Part shown: in pieces, positions 1 through 8,069 of the stretch
Numbering within the stretch: the first letter of the stretch is position 1
How the letters are laid out: each line of letters begins with the position of its first letter
Assembly: GCF_002284565.1 (NCBI RefSeq)
Contig: NZ_NPKI01000017.1
Location: forward strand, 372,001 to 436,000
DNA length: 64,000 bases
Reading direction: 5' to 3'
From: Mesorhizobium mediterraneum
Lineage (GTDB): Bacteria > Pseudomonadota > Alphaproteobacteria > Rhizobiales > Rhizobiaceae
Position numbers and translations under genes: made by a program
The notes under the pieces: model-generated
The model's database searches: none
Told to the model about the DNA's origin: nothing
Seen by the model: the letters and a program-made list of their open reading frames with translations, nothing else

Positions 1-207
1 CGCGCCAACGGCGCCAAGAATTCGCTGCACATGTATTGCGCCGCCGCCGACATCCAGGTTCCAGGCGTCTCGAAAGCGCAACTGGCTAGCTATATCCGCA
101 ACATGCCCGGGCGCGGCGGCGTCGGCACCTACTGCCATACCGAATCCGTTCACATCGACGTCGGCCCCGAGCGCGACTGGAACTGGCGCTGCCGCCGCCG
201 GCGGTAA
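1..207 (+). CDS. C-terminal part of a DUF882/YcbK-like M15 peptidase
   Basis: The frame is open from the first base to TAA at 205-207, so only the last 68 residues are present. Residues 8-17 read S-L-H followed six residues later by Asp (SLHMYCAAAD), and ESVHIDVG lies near the end. These match the S-x-H-x6-D and E-x-x-H blocks that bind zinc in M15 D,D-carboxypeptidases. The basic tail ends in CRRRR. Proteins of this family are usually exported and act on peptidoglycan; the signal region would lie upstream of the window. Assignment is by motif only. Confidence 0.75.
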   Translation, partial: RANGAKNSLHMYCAAADIQVPGVSKAQLASYIRNMPGRGGVGTYCHTESVHIDVGPERDWNWRCRRRR

Positions 208-394
208 GCTGGTTCTCCCTCCCGTTTGTGTAGCATCCGCAGTGTGCCGTCCGAGGACGGCATGGGATGGCGCGTAGAGCCGGCTAAATCGCCGAAAAGG
301 CGTGGTTTTGCGGCCACTGAAAAAAGTTGTCGCAGGCGGCGGCAGACGGGTTGCCGGTTTGGTGCAACGCAACTATAAGCGCTCACATCTGAGC

Positions 395-469
395 GCGCCC
401 ATCGTCTAGCGGTCAGGACACCGCCCTTTCACGGCGGTAACAGGGGTTCGATTCCCCTTGGGCGTACCA
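395..469 (+). tRNA. tRNA-Glu (anticodon UUC)
   Basis: The cloverleaf can be drawn by eye. The acceptor arm is GCGCCCA pairing with TGGGCGT (first pair G-U). The D arm is GTC/GAC. The anticodon stem is CCGCC/GGCGG around loop CTTTCAC, giving anticodon TTC. The T arm is AGGGG/CCCCT around TTCGATT. The discriminator is A and CCA is encoded. No integrase gene follows it. Confidence 0.97.
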
Positions 470-651
470 GATAAATCAAGCACTTTAAGCCTCTTCGGCC
501 CGATTTCATCGAATATCCACCGAATAAACCCCCGCGAATTTCAGCGAACAGATTCGGCGTGAGCCGGAATCCGCCTTGTTGCTTTCCAAGGGTTCCCTGC
601 CACTATCGGCAGGTCCGCGCGACATGGCCGCGACATGGGAGGGGCACTCGA

Positions 652-1056
652 ATGGCCGACTACCGGGAGATTTCGCAGGAGTATGCGAAGAGCGCTATCG
701 GCGCAGCGATGTTGATCAATGCCGGCGCGTCGGTCGCCGTTCTAAGCCAAGTGGCCGAGCTCTATAAGCTTGACCTGCTGAGTTCCGTTGTCTGGTCAGT
801 CATGGCTTGGACCGTCGGCGTGGTCCTGGCAGCCCTCGCCTGGCCGACCGCCTTTCTGTCTTCGAGATTTGTGGACAAAAGCGAGAGAGACCAAGGCATG
901 GAGCGAGCTTACCTAGAGGTATCAAATCGGTGGATGGCCGTTGGCCTAATCTTGGTCTTTGCCTCTATTCTTTGCTTCGCACGAGGTGCGGCCTACATGG
1001 TGGCCCAATCTTCGTTTATATCGGAACATCCGCCGATTCCGGCCGCCTCGCCGTGA
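652..1056 (+). CDS. Small two-helix membrane protein, function unknown
   Basis: 134 residues starting MADYREISQEYAK. The start was placed at 652 because GGGAGGGG lies just upstream; a longer frame from 559 exists but has no ribosome site. An amphipathic N-terminal segment (to about 20) is followed by hydrophobic stretches around residues 48-68 and 98-120, separated by a charged loop (VDKSERDQGMERAY). I do not recognise the family. The next gene, 37 bases downstream, also encodes a small membrane protein, so the two may be co-transcribed. Confidence 0.6.
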   Translation: MADYREISQEYAKSAIGAAMLINAGASVAVLSQVAELYKLDLLSSVVWSVMAWTVGVVLAALAWPTAFLSSRFVDKSERDQGMERAYLEVSNRWMAVGLILVFASILCFARGAAYMVAQSSFISEHPPIPAASP

Positions 1057-1093
1057 AAAAAGCCCGCGACCGTGAGGAAGCGCAAGCGCGCCG

Positions 1094-1426
1094 ATGACAA
1101 CCCGACCCGCCAACAGAAGATGGCCACAGGATATCGGTTTTTTCTTTTCGATAGCCTGCTTTTCGGCCGGCGTGGTGTGTACCTTTGTCCTCCGGAATCA
1201 TGACGAGCCTTCTGACTCAAGCGTGGTTTGCACGATATTCCTGCTCATCATGGTGTTTTTTACCCGCTACGGTCGGGCCAAATTCGAGGACCATTTCAGG
1301 GGTTTCAAAGAGGCCGGCTGGACGGAGGAGATGATCATCCAGGTTGGGCGCGCTCAAGCAGCGATCGCTGGAATTGTTTCACTGGTCTGCTTGATGACCA
1401 TAGTCAAAAATTACCTCGTTCAGTAA
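1094..1426 (+). CDS. Small membrane protein, function unknown
   Basis: 110 residues. Hydrophobic segments lie at about 14-34, 43-60 and 88-106, separated by a short charged loop (RYGRAKFEDHFRGFKEAGW). It follows the preceding small membrane-protein gene by 37 bases on the same strand. No strong ribosome site is visible directly before the ATG (a GAGG lies about 16 bases upstream), so the start is tentative. No family recognised. Confidence 0.5.
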   Translation: MTTRPANRRWPQDIGFFFSIACFSAGVVCTFVLRNHDEPSDSSVVCTIFLLIMVFFTRYGRAKFEDHFRGFKEAGWTEEMIIQVGRAQAAIAGIVSLVCLMTIVKNYLVQ

Positions 1427-1527
1427 GGCTTCTTCGGCCCGGCCTCTCGGAACTCGAATGCTGCTGGACCCATGGCAATGGGTTTTCCGTAGAGATTGGA
1501 AAGAATTTCCTGCCTGGCACATATTTG

Positions 1528-1554
1528 AAAAGCCCGCCACCTGAGGCAGCGGGC
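1528..1554. terminator. GCCCGCC-hairpin, terminator-like element, copy 1
   Basis: AAAAGCCCGCC...GGCAGCGGGC forms a GC stem with an A-run on the left, so it would terminate minus-strand transcription. Its core is shared with the hairpins at 1853 and 2316. No minus-strand gene lies immediately to its right, so its role here is unclear. Confidence 0.5.
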
Positions 1555-1634
1555 ATTCCGATCAGACTTCGCGGAATAATGGTGGACCTGAGACGTTGTC
1601 GATAGAGAACACCCTACCAAAGGAGGTTATCGAT

Positions 1635-1784
1635 ATGCGCCTTTTCGTCCTGTTTTCGGTATTACTTTTGACTGCCTGCATGACAGCACCACGCGGCGCG
1701 GCTCCACCCGCACCGCCAACCGCGTCTACATCGAGCGGGAGCAATAGTGGCAATGCCGGCGGTACTGGCGGTGGCGGCTACTAA
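1635..1784 (+). CDS. Very small lipoprotein with Pro/Ser/Gly-rich tail
   Basis: 49 residues. An almost ideal ribosome site (AAGGAGG) precedes the ATG by 8 bases. The N terminus MRLFVLFSVLLLTAC is a short lipoprotein signal with the lipobox LTAC; Cys15 would be lipidated. The mature part is a low-complexity linker (APPAPPTASTSSGS then GGTGGGG). Small lipoproteins of this type are common in rhizobia and usually have no assigned role. The strong ribosome site and lipobox make a real gene likely despite its size. Confidence 0.65.
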   Translation: MRLFVLFSVLLLTACMTAPRGAAPPAPPTASTSSGSNSGNAGGTGGGGY

Positions 1785-1852
1785 AGACGCGAGCGACACT
1801 CAGTTTTGGAAATCGCAGAGAACGTTAATCGCGACGAACTGACCGCCCCAGC

Positions 1853-1886
1853 AAAAAAAGCCCGCCACCACCGGAGGCAGCGGGCT
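1853..1886 (-). terminator. Rho-independent terminator of the DUF883 gene
   Basis: On the minus strand AGCCCGC...GCGGGCT is followed by seven T. It sits 22 bases past the stop of the minus-strand gene ending at 1908. Confidence 0.8.
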
Positions 1887-1907
1887 GTGGCCCTCATTTG
1901 AGCGTGA

Positions 1908-2258
1908 TTAGATCCAGCGGTCCCGGCGCTGGCCGCCAGCCACAAGAACAAGGCCCAACAGCAAGCCTACAGCCGCGCCCAGCATGAAGGCTGACGATAC
2001 CGTGCCAGGATTTTCTTGAACGACACCGGAAGCAGTAGACGCCCTATTGCGAAGTGCTTGCGTTGTCCGAGACACGCTATCGGCCGCGCCCTCATACCAA
2101 CCAGTGGCTTCCTCGACCACCTCTTCAGCGCGCTCCGCGAGCGTCCGATTGATCTTGTTGATCTCGCGCTTCAGCTGCGCAACTTGCTTCTCCAAGGCTT
2201 CCTGAGCTTCGCGCTGCGTCTCCGTCGGTGTTGCGGCTTCGTTTGGGTCGTCGGCCAT
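1908..2258 (-). CDS. DUF883 (ElaB/YqjD-like) membrane-anchored protein
   Basis: 116 residues. A charged helical segment (about 10-50, TQREAQEALEKQVAQLKRE and on) is followed by a middle region and one transmembrane helix near the C terminus (about 89-108, SSAFMLGAAVGLLLGLVLVAG) ending in a basic tail (GGQRRDRWI). This layout is typical of the ElaB/YqjD/DUF883 family; Escherichia coli members are inner-membrane anchored and bind ribosomes in stationary phase. GGGGAG precedes the ATG. It is a single gene with its own terminator. Confidence 0.75.
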   Translation of the reverse strand: MADDPNEAATPTETQREAQEALEKQVAQLKREINKINRTLAERAEEVVEEATGWYEGAADSVSRTTQALRNRASTASGVVQENPGTVSSAFMLGAAVGLLLGLVLVAGGQRRDRWI

Positions 2259-2315
2259 TGTGATCTCCCCTTTTGGTGGGGCTCAACGGACGCCGCGGCG
2301 TAAGGTTCCTCATCG

Positions 2316-2346
2316 AAAAAAACCCGCCACCGTGAGGCAGCGGGCT
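2316..2346 (-). terminator. GCCCGCC-hairpin terminator, copy 3
   Basis: Seven A followed by CCCGCCACC...GGCAGCGGG; on the minus strand it ends in a T-run. It lies upstream of the DUF883 gene, so it would terminate a transcript coming from further right, perhaps the decayed gene at 2789-2995. Confidence 0.6.
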
Positions 2347-2788
2347 AAATCTTCTGCAAATTTGCGATAGATCAAATTATCTGGGGATCGTCCCATGTCG
2401 CATACCGCGGATGGCGCCGCGGTTCACCGAACACACGGCCAAGGATGCGGAAGCAGGATTTATCTCTGTTCATCATTCTGTATGAAGTCGCCCTCCCGCC
2501 TATAAGCAACTTCTCGTCCTCGCTCCCTTCGGTCGCAAAACGCCCGCCGCAATCCCGGCCGGCGTTGGGGGGTATACCATCTCATTGCATGAGGATTGCC
2601 GCCCGCCCACATCGCGACGACAATGCAGCCGAGAAAGCGAAACAGACGGCAGCGCGTAGGTCTTCCGCGATCACGGAAGTTACATGAGTCGCCAAGGTCG
2701 GTACTTTCCAACGGCGGACCCCAATCCGCCCGGCCGGCGCCCTACAGGCAATCTACCCCAACGCCCCCCACAGTGGCGCCGGCCACTT
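2347..2788. other. Non-coding stretch, nothing recognised
   Basis: Short open frames exist on both strands but none has a convincing start, ribosome site or protein-like composition. No tRNA or strong hairpin was seen. Confidence 0.5.
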
Positions 2789-2995
2789 TCAGCCCCCTCG
2801 TTCGAAAGTTGGCTTCCAATCGCGATTGCGCGCCCGCTGCTGGCCTTCGTAATCAGGAATGCATGTGAAGAACACCTGCCGGCGGTCACGGCCGGCAGCC
2901 TTGCAATTTGACCAGACAAAGAGCCCGGCTAGGTCGTCATGCATCGAGCCCTGGTCACGGCCGAGCCTGTCAATCAGCGCCTGGATGTCGAAGCG
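2789..2995 (-). pseudogene. Remnant of a small gene with a CIPDYEGQQRARN-like segment
   Basis: Read on the minus strand, the frame follows an in-frame TAG at 2996-2998 and gives a protein-like text: FDIQALIDRLGRDQG, then CKAAGRDRRQ and VFFTCIPDYEGQQRARN, ending WKPTFERGG and TGA. There is no start codon at the beginning of the homologous-looking part; the first ATG is internal (SMHDD). I take it for a 5'-truncated or nonsense-mutated gene of a small rhizobial family with two cysteines. The family was not identified. The plus-strand frame over the same bases looks like a shadow. Confidence 0.4.
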
Positions 2996-3049
2996 CTATG
3001 ATTAGCTCTCACTAATATGCTATACGCAAAATGGTGAGGGGCTAGTTCC

Positions 3050-3496
3050 ATGAGACAGCTAGGACACATTGCATTGGCGTGGCTTGTATTGCCCGGCGAT
3101 GCAGATGCCCATGATTGGTATACGGGCAAGACTGATCCCGTTCTTTACTATGACTGCTGCGGAAACAAGGATTGCCACCCGATCGATTCCAACGACGTCA
3201 GGATGACTAAAGACGGCTATTTCGTCAGGCTGCCGCGCCCCGCTTACTTGAATGAAACCCAGGAAGCGGAGTTGTTTATCCCCAGAGAGCGTGTCCAGAC
3301 CTCGCCTGATGATCGATACCATATATGCGAACGACTAATGACGTTCTATCGAACGATCATTCCCCGTTTGGAGTTCGAGGCCTATCGCAGATTCAGATGG
3401 ACGTGCTTCTTCGCACCCCGAGGGACAAGTTCAATCCCGCCGGATGAGATCTACTCCCGGCTTTTGGATTTCAAACTTACCCACGACCCATATTAG
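3050..3496 (+). CDS. Exported hypothetical protein with CCGNKDC motif
   Basis: 148 residues. The ATG is preceded by GGTGAGGGG. The N terminus (MRQLGHIALAWLVLPGDADA) looks like a short signal peptide cleaved before HDWYTG. The mature part carries CCGNKDCHPI near residue 36 and further cysteines at about 100 and 126, which suggests disulfides or metal binding. Proteins with an HDWY...CCGxxDC start occur as conserved hypotheticals in rhizobia (recalled, not checked). It stands alone, upstream of and convergent with the ligase gene. Confidence 0.65.
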   Translation: MRQLGHIALAWLVLPGDADAHDWYTGKTDPVLYYDCCGNKDCHPIDSNDVRMTKDGYFVRLPRPAYLNETQEAELFIPRERVQTSPDDRYHICERLMTFYRTIIPRLEFEAYRRFRWTCFFAPRGTSSIPPDEIYSRLLDFKLTHDPY

Positions 3497-3525
3497 AGAT
3501 GGCTTGAATTTTGTGCTAAGCAGGA

Positions 3526-4404
3526 TCATGAATTCCGGCATTTGTCATCGTCCCAGAAATCCTGCAGCGAAGCGTGCCTTAGGTCTTCCTCGCCGCGCAA
3601 GTGCTTCACCCGGGCTTTGATCCCCGGCTTAACCCACTGTGTTGACGGCCGCTTTGGCATATCTTTGGGCGGTGGCCCGGCATGTTCCTGGACGCGCTGC
3701 CACAGCCGCTCCCGCATCTCGCGATTGACGCTGACAGAGGCGCTGCCGACATATTTCCGGGTGCCTGGCTCGGCCATCAGGGCGAATGCCGGCTTTCCAG
3801 CCTCACGCTCGACGCCGAGCAGCTCGAATTCCCCGACGGTGTAGCATTTTGTCATCAGCCAGTTGGTCGAAGGGCCGCTGCGATACTTGCTGTCTCGACG
3901 CTTGGACACCATTCCCTCAAGGCCGGCCTGGTCGATCAGGCGATAGATCGCATTGGCGTCGCCCGGAAGCGCCTGGCTGAACTGGATGTGGATGTTTGGC
4001 GGGATGATGCCGGCAAGGATGTCGCGGCGCTCCTGCAGCGCCATGTCGCGCAGGTCGTGCCCGTTGAGGTGCAGCAGATCAAAGGCAACAAAATAAAGAT
4101 CGTGCTGGCGCCGCGTGATGGCCTTGCGCAAAGCTGCGAAATCCGACAGGCCGGCATCATTGAGCCCGATGATCTCACCGTCGATGATGGCGCTGTCCGC
4201 ATCGAGCGACTTCGATGCGGCGGCCAGGTCGCGGTATTTCGCCGTCCAGTCCAAGCCACGGCGGGTGAAAATGCGCGTTCCGCTTTCGTCAACGATCATT
4301 TGCGACCGGTAGCCGTCGAACTTGAGCTCATGTAGCCACACGCCGCTTTCGGGAGGCTTCTCCACCAAAGTCGGCATTAGTGGCGGCACAAACATCAAAC
4401 GCAT
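3526..4404 (-). CDS. Stand-alone ATP-dependent DNA ligase (LigC/LigD-ligase type)
   Basis: About 292 residues. Nucleotidyltransferase motifs are readable in order: ELKFDGYR (motif I, with the Lys that takes AMP), DGEIIGL, FDLLHLNG (motif III), EGMVSKR (motif IV) and WLMTKC (motif V). A C-terminal OB-fold-like part follows. It has ligase and OB domains only, with no LigD polymerase or phosphoesterase domain, and no ku gene is seen nearby. The start was set at ATG 4404 (MRLMFVPPLMPTL), where family similarity begins; ATG 4395 and TTG 4431 are alternatives and no clear ribosome site decides. A role in alternative break or gap repair is inferred. Confidence 0.85.
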   Translation of the reverse strand: MRLMFVPPLMPTLVEKPPESGVWLHELKFDGYRSQMIVDESGTRIFTRRGLDWTAKYRDLAAASKSLDADSAIIDGEIIGLNDAGLSDFAALRKAITRRQHDLYFVAFDLLHLNGHDLRDMALQERRDILAGIIPPNIHIQFSQALPGDANAIYRLIDQAGLEGMVSKRRDSKYRSGPSTNWLMTKCYTVGEFELLGVEREAGKPAFALMAEPGTRKYVGSASVSVNREMRERLWQRVQEHAGPPPKDMPKRPSTQWVKPGIKARVKHLRGEEDLRHASLQDFWDDDKCRNS

Positions 4405-4767
4405 GCATTGACTCGCAAAACTGCGATTCAATTAGCATGCGCTTAATTAGTTCCCATTTTAACGAATCGTTGACCGCGCTGTCCCAGAATAGGACGGCGC
4501 GGTCAAACCCAACCGGATTGCGCAGGCGGCTCCGGCAATTCAGCACCCCGCCTCACTGTCGGAGCCGCTTCCACACTCCTCTAAATACCAGCAACGGTTG
4601 AATCAACTGTTACCGCACGTGCTTTCCAATGCGCTTTCCCAGTCGTTAGACTTTGATGGAACAGGGCCTCGCCTTCACGGTTGACGCTGAGACAGTCCAT
4701 CTCTGCGAGGAAGCAGAACGGCCAAGATAACATCTGCAATGCCCGGGCCGCCCTCAAACTGGTCCGT
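4405..4767. other. Intergenic stretch, nothing firm
   Basis: No convincing gene or RNA was seen. GACCGCGC near 4472 faces GCGCGGTC near 4497, a modest inverted repeat downstream of the AT-richer 4430-4470. Confidence 0.4.
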
Positions 4768-4938
4768 ATGGCGATTGAACAGACCTGCCCCGCTGGCGTA
4801 TTACCTAGCGAGGAGGCTGTCCTGCTGTTCTATCATCCCGAGCCGATCCACGAGGGCGAAGCGCTTGCCAAAGCCGTCATTGAGACGGGTCGAGAGACTA
4901 ACCCGATGAATGCGCACATGATCGAGAAGACACCATGA
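4768..4938 (+). CDS. Possible small protein, unknown
   Basis: 56 residues from ATG 4768 (MAIEQTCPAGVLPSEEAV, ending MNAHMIEKTP). Composition is protein-like but there is no clear ribosome site, and an overlapping minus-strand frame (4801-5061) is about equally plausible. The flanking 4939-5100 also contains short protein-like text on the plus strand without a start. It may be a decayed gene. Confidence 0.25.
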   Translation: MAIEQTCPAGVLPSEEAVLLFYHPEPIHEGEALAKAVIETGRETNPMNAHMIEKTP

Positions 4939-5103
4939 CTCATGAGTTGCAGAGAACTTGCCCGCGACGCCAGCATAACCTGTATTTCGCCGCAGGGTGT
5001 CCGGGAGTTGCTCGATGGCCGGCACGAGAGCGGCCCGGCCAATGTTCTTCGAGGTGAACAAAGGCCGGGCCTGATCTAGTTTCCTGTGCGTAGCTCCGTC
5101 AGG

Positions 5104-6708
5104 TCACAGCGAATGATGCTGCCATGGGAAATGGCTGGCGAGCTGCGTTTGAGCTGCGTCTCCCGTCCCGTCGCTGTCCAAAGAGAGCGACCCGGTTGAA
5201 CTGTCGTAGCTGACATGGTCGGAACGATCATGCGCAGCCGTACCGGCAGACAGAGCGTCGGAAAGCCCTCCCGACTTGAGCCCGTCGAAGAAGGCCTGGT
5301 CGAAGTGAGGCTTGTCCTGCAGCTTGTCCTGGAGCTTTTCCTGAAGCCAGCTGAAGTCGAAGGCGTCGTGGCCACCGCGGCCGGACATGATCTCGGCGGC
5401 GCCGCCCTTGCTGGCGTTGGCGCCGACATTTTCATCGCCCTGGACGGTGTGGGCGAACCCGTTGCCGGCCGTTTTATCGTGTGGACCGGCGAGAGACTCC
5501 GAGCCGCTAGAAAGGGCGGCCAACACCCGGTCGACACTGCTGCCTGCCTTGTCGCCGGCGACATGGGAGGTGTCGCTGCCGTCATCGCCGGTGGTGACGT
5601 CCGAAGGGACAGCCGCAGTGGAGCTGCTGTCGCTCGTGGTGGTGTCGGAAGCGGCGGTCACAGTAGAGCTGTCGTCGCTGATGGTGGCGTCGGAAGCGGC
5701 GGCCGCAGTGGAGCTGTCGTCGCTGATGGTGGCGTCGGAAGTAGAGCTGCTGTCGCTGGTGTGGGAGTCAGAAGGGACAGCCGCAGTGGAGCTGCCGTCG
5801 CTCGTGGGGATGTCGGAAGCGGCGGCCACAGTAGAGCTGTCGTCGCTCGTGGTGGCGTCGGAAGCCGCGGCCGCAGTAGAGCTGTCGTCGCTGATGGTGG
5901 CGTCGGCAGGGGCAATCACGGTAGAGCTGTCGTCGGTCGTGGTGACGTCGGAAGCGGCGGTCCCAGCGGTGCTGAGATTGTGTTCCCGGAAAACGGCTTG
6001 CAGTTCCGGGGAGCTCTCAAGTGCGACGTCGCCTTCCTGCGAACCCCAGGCATAGGCAAAGTCGAATTCGGGCGACGGAACCAGTTCGTCCCAGTGGTCC
6101 ATCATCGTCTGCAGCTGATCCGCCGTCGGCATGACGTATTTGCCGCCCGTGTTGGTCGTCCAATTGCCGCCGCCAAAGGTCTGATGGATCGGAACGATCT
6201 GGCTGGTCGGGATGCCCGACTCCACCGCTGCAGCCACGGTTCTGTCGATCATGTCGTAGTCGACCGTGTCTGTGCCCGTGCGCACCGGATAAGCGCTTAT
6301 TCCAAACAGATCGATATGCGTGTTGTCATAGTTGTAGGTGTTGGAAAAATCCGGGTTTTCGGCAGACCCCATGTCCATCGCGGTGATGAAGGTCTTGGCT
6401 TCTGGCATACGAGAGTGGATCCAGTCGGATTCGGCTTTCAAGTCCTCAGCGTCTACCTGTGTGTGGTATTGGCCGGTGGGATCCGGCTCGTCGACGAGAA
6501 AAAACCCAAATACCTTCGGATTGCCAAGGAAGGGGGTGACTTTGTCGATAAAGGACTGGGTTACGCCCTCGCCCTCGTTGAGCCAGACCATAGCCTTCGT
6601 GCCATCCGGCAGCTCGTTGACCTGGTCAATGTATTGAACGTCAACCAGATTGAAACCGGCGCTTGCGACTTCTGTGGCGGACCCACCTGCTGCGAAATGA
6701 AGTGCCAT
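5104..6708 (-). CDS. Glycosidase-like exoprotein with Ser/Asp/Thr/Ala repeats and RTX-type C terminus
   Basis: 534 residues; AAAGGAATATAA precedes the ATG. Residues 1-245 resemble a TIM-barrel glycoside hydrolase: FGFFLVDEPDP (Glu74 as possible acid/base), DLFGISAYPV and FAYAWGSQEGD. Residues about 253-380 are eight to nine imperfect 15-residue repeats of the type TISDDSSTAAAASDA. The tail has GRGGHDAFDF, similar to a single RTX nonapeptide, and near the end YDSSTGSLSLDSDG, similar to the last segment of RTX exoproteins. There is no N-terminal signal peptide, which fits type I secretion. Substrate is unknown. It stands alone and no type I transporter is in the window. Confidence 0.6.
   Translation of the reverse strand: MALHFAAGGSATEVASAGFNLVDVQYIDQVNELPDGTKAMVWLNEGEGVTQSFIDKVTPFLGNPKVFGFFLVDEPDPTGQYHTQVDAEDLKAESDWIHSRMPEAKTFITAMDMGSAENPDFSNTYNYDNTHIDLFGISAYPVRTGTDTVDYDMIDRTVAAAVESGIPTSQIVPIHQTFGGGNWTTNTGGKYVMPTADQLQTMMDHWDELVPSPEFDFAYAWGSQEGDVALESSPELQAVFREHNLSTAGTAASDVTTTDDSSTVIAPADATISDDSSTAAAASDATTSDDSSTVAAASDIPTSDGSSTAAVPSDSHTSDSSSTSDATISDDSSTAAAASDATISDDSSTVTAASDTTTSDSSSTAAVPSDVTTGDDGSDTSHVAGDKAGSSVDRVLAALSSGSESLAGPHDKTAGNGFAHTVQGDENVGANASKGGAAEIMSGRGGHDAFDFSWLQEKLQDKLQDKPHFDQAFFDGLKSGGLSDALSAGTAAHDRSDHVSYDSSTGSLSLDSDGTGDAAQTQLASHFPWQHHSL
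5571..5955 (-). repeat. Imperfect 45-bp tandem repeats inside the exoprotein gene
   Basis: Eight to nine copies of a 45-bp unit encode (T/P)-x-S-D-D/G-S-S-T-x-A-A/V-x-S-D-x. One unit is shortened (HTSDSSSTSDA), which suggests slippage or recombination between copies. Confidence 0.85.
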
Positions 6709-7248
6709 TTATATTCCTTTTTTTCTTAGCGCCCCGCGGTGCCTGCCTACTAGACGGCGTATATTAGCGCCAAATCAAATACCCGCACCCCTCTGATAGA
6801 ATTTTTGAGATTTTTGGTATTGCATCGAGTGTCGCAGCCCGGATTTCACCGCACAAAGTGCGCGCTCCTGCCAATGTCGATTTCGTGGAAACAATCCGTA
6901 GACAGTCTTGATAAACTATCAAAATATTCCTTTTTTGTTCCTAGGCGTACCGATCCGTTCGACGCGCTTGGTAACGCAAATATCAACATTTGTTGTTTCT
7001 GACTGCTGCAATCACTGTCTCCTGCTGACGCATCTGCTCGATTTTTGCGCTCTGGCGGGCAGTCACAACGAGGCGACGCTGGCCGCCTCATAGCCAGTTT
7101 GGACTATTTGTTTGAACAATCTTGCCCCGGGCGATCGCAGTTTGCGATGTCACGCTGGCGACGGTGCCCATTGCCGCGTTTGAGTTCGGGATAGGTTCGT
7201 TGTCTCCCCTGCCGCGGCAAGCCGCTCAAACGACTCGGCGCCGCCTCG
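6709..7248. other. 540-base intergenic region, AT-richer in the middle
   Basis: No gene is supported. 6780-7000 is clearly more AT-rich than its surroundings (AATTTTTGAGATTTTTGG, then ATAAACTATCAAAATATTCC) and probably holds the promoter region of the minus-strand exoprotein gene. Confidence 0.4.
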
Positions 7249-7908
7249 TCACGGTGCCGGTTGGGGCCAGCGCTGTAACGCAGCACGGCCAACGTCCGTA
7301 AGCGCATACACCCCGCGCTCGGCCCTGGCGAACCAGCCATAGACATTGTGAAGCAGGATATTGGCGGCGCGCGGCGAAATGGTTTTCAGGTCGCGCGGGC
7401 GCTTCGGGCCGTCCACCATGGCAGCGGCGCAGGCCAGCGCATCCTGCCGGTAAGCGGTCATTATCGGCGTTCGCGAGCCGCCGCCGACGACAGGGTCGCC
7501 GCGCCGGCGCTGATGCTCGTCCACCAGGCGCGATCTTCGCCTCGGATCTCGCCGGGGCGGCAAGGCTGCCGGGCTGAGCAGCAATTCAACGTTGCCGGCG
7601 GAACCAACCCCCAGAAGGCCGAAACCGAGCCGCCGGCAGAGTGCGCGGAACCGGCGATCGTGCTCCCGGCCTTTGCCGCGGGCCGACATCCTCGCCGCGA
7701 GCCAGACCTCGTCGCACGACGCAGCACGATCGACACCTTGAAGTACGAGTTCGAGGTTGAATTGCAGTTTCAATTCACAGATGACGACCACGGGCGGTTC
7801 GCCGTCGCGCAGTCCCACGACATCGCAGCCGCCAACTTCGCCTTTGACGGTGAATTCCAGGCTCTCAAGAAACCGCTTCACCGGCATGTAAAGAGACGTT
7901 TCCTGCAT
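7249..7908 (-). CDS. DUF2161-type PD-(D/E)XK phosphodiesterase-like protein
   Basis: 219 residues from ATG 7908 (MQETSLYMPVKRFLESL). The core shows GCDVVGL then VVVICELKLQ, the Asp and E-x-K of a PD-(D/E)XK nuclease fold. The C-terminal third looks like a winged helix (ANILLHNVYGWFARAERGVYALTDVGRAALQ). It matches the layout of DUF2161 proteins, predicted phosphodiesterases of unknown role. Upstream in-frame codons to 8040 were excluded because similarity starts at MQETSLY. It is divergent from the RpiR regulator. Confidence 0.75.
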   Translation of the reverse strand: MQETSLYMPVKRFLESLEFTVKGEVGGCDVVGLRDGEPPVVVICELKLQFNLELVLQGVDRAASCDEVWLAARMSARGKGREHDRRFRALCRRLGFGLLGVGSAGNVELLLSPAALPPRRDPRRRSRLVDEHQRRRGDPVVGGGSRTPIMTAYRQDALACAAAMVDGPKRPRDLKTISPRAANILLHNVYGWFARAERGVYALTDVGRAALQRWPQPAP

Positions 7909-8069
7909 GCCGGAGCCATAGCCGATTCGTGAGCGGGTGGCACAGAGCCACTTAGTCATACCAATAACGCACCCAACGGTCTTTGTAGAAACCATTCCAA
8001 AAATTGACATCGATACCAGAATTTGTAATTTCTCTATCATCGGCTGAACACGGGAAAGGGAGAGGTCCG

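Noticed and set aside
395..469. tRNA-Glu as an attachment site of an island
   Set aside because: No integrase and no second copy of the tRNA 3' end were seen downstream in the window.
2684..2911. 75-codon plus-strand frame (MSRQGRYFPTADPN...)
   Set aside because: Overlaps the protein-like minus-strand remnant; no ribosome site; Pro/Arg-rich text as expected by chance at this GC content.
4801..5061. 86-codon minus-strand frame
   Set aside because: No ribosome site and in competition with a plus-strand frame; neither can be confirmed.
5215..6729. 504-codon open frame on the plus strand
   Set aside because: Antisense of the exoprotein gene; its Gly/Val/Arg repeats are the complement of the Ser/Asp repeats, and the minus strand has a ribosome site and domain text.
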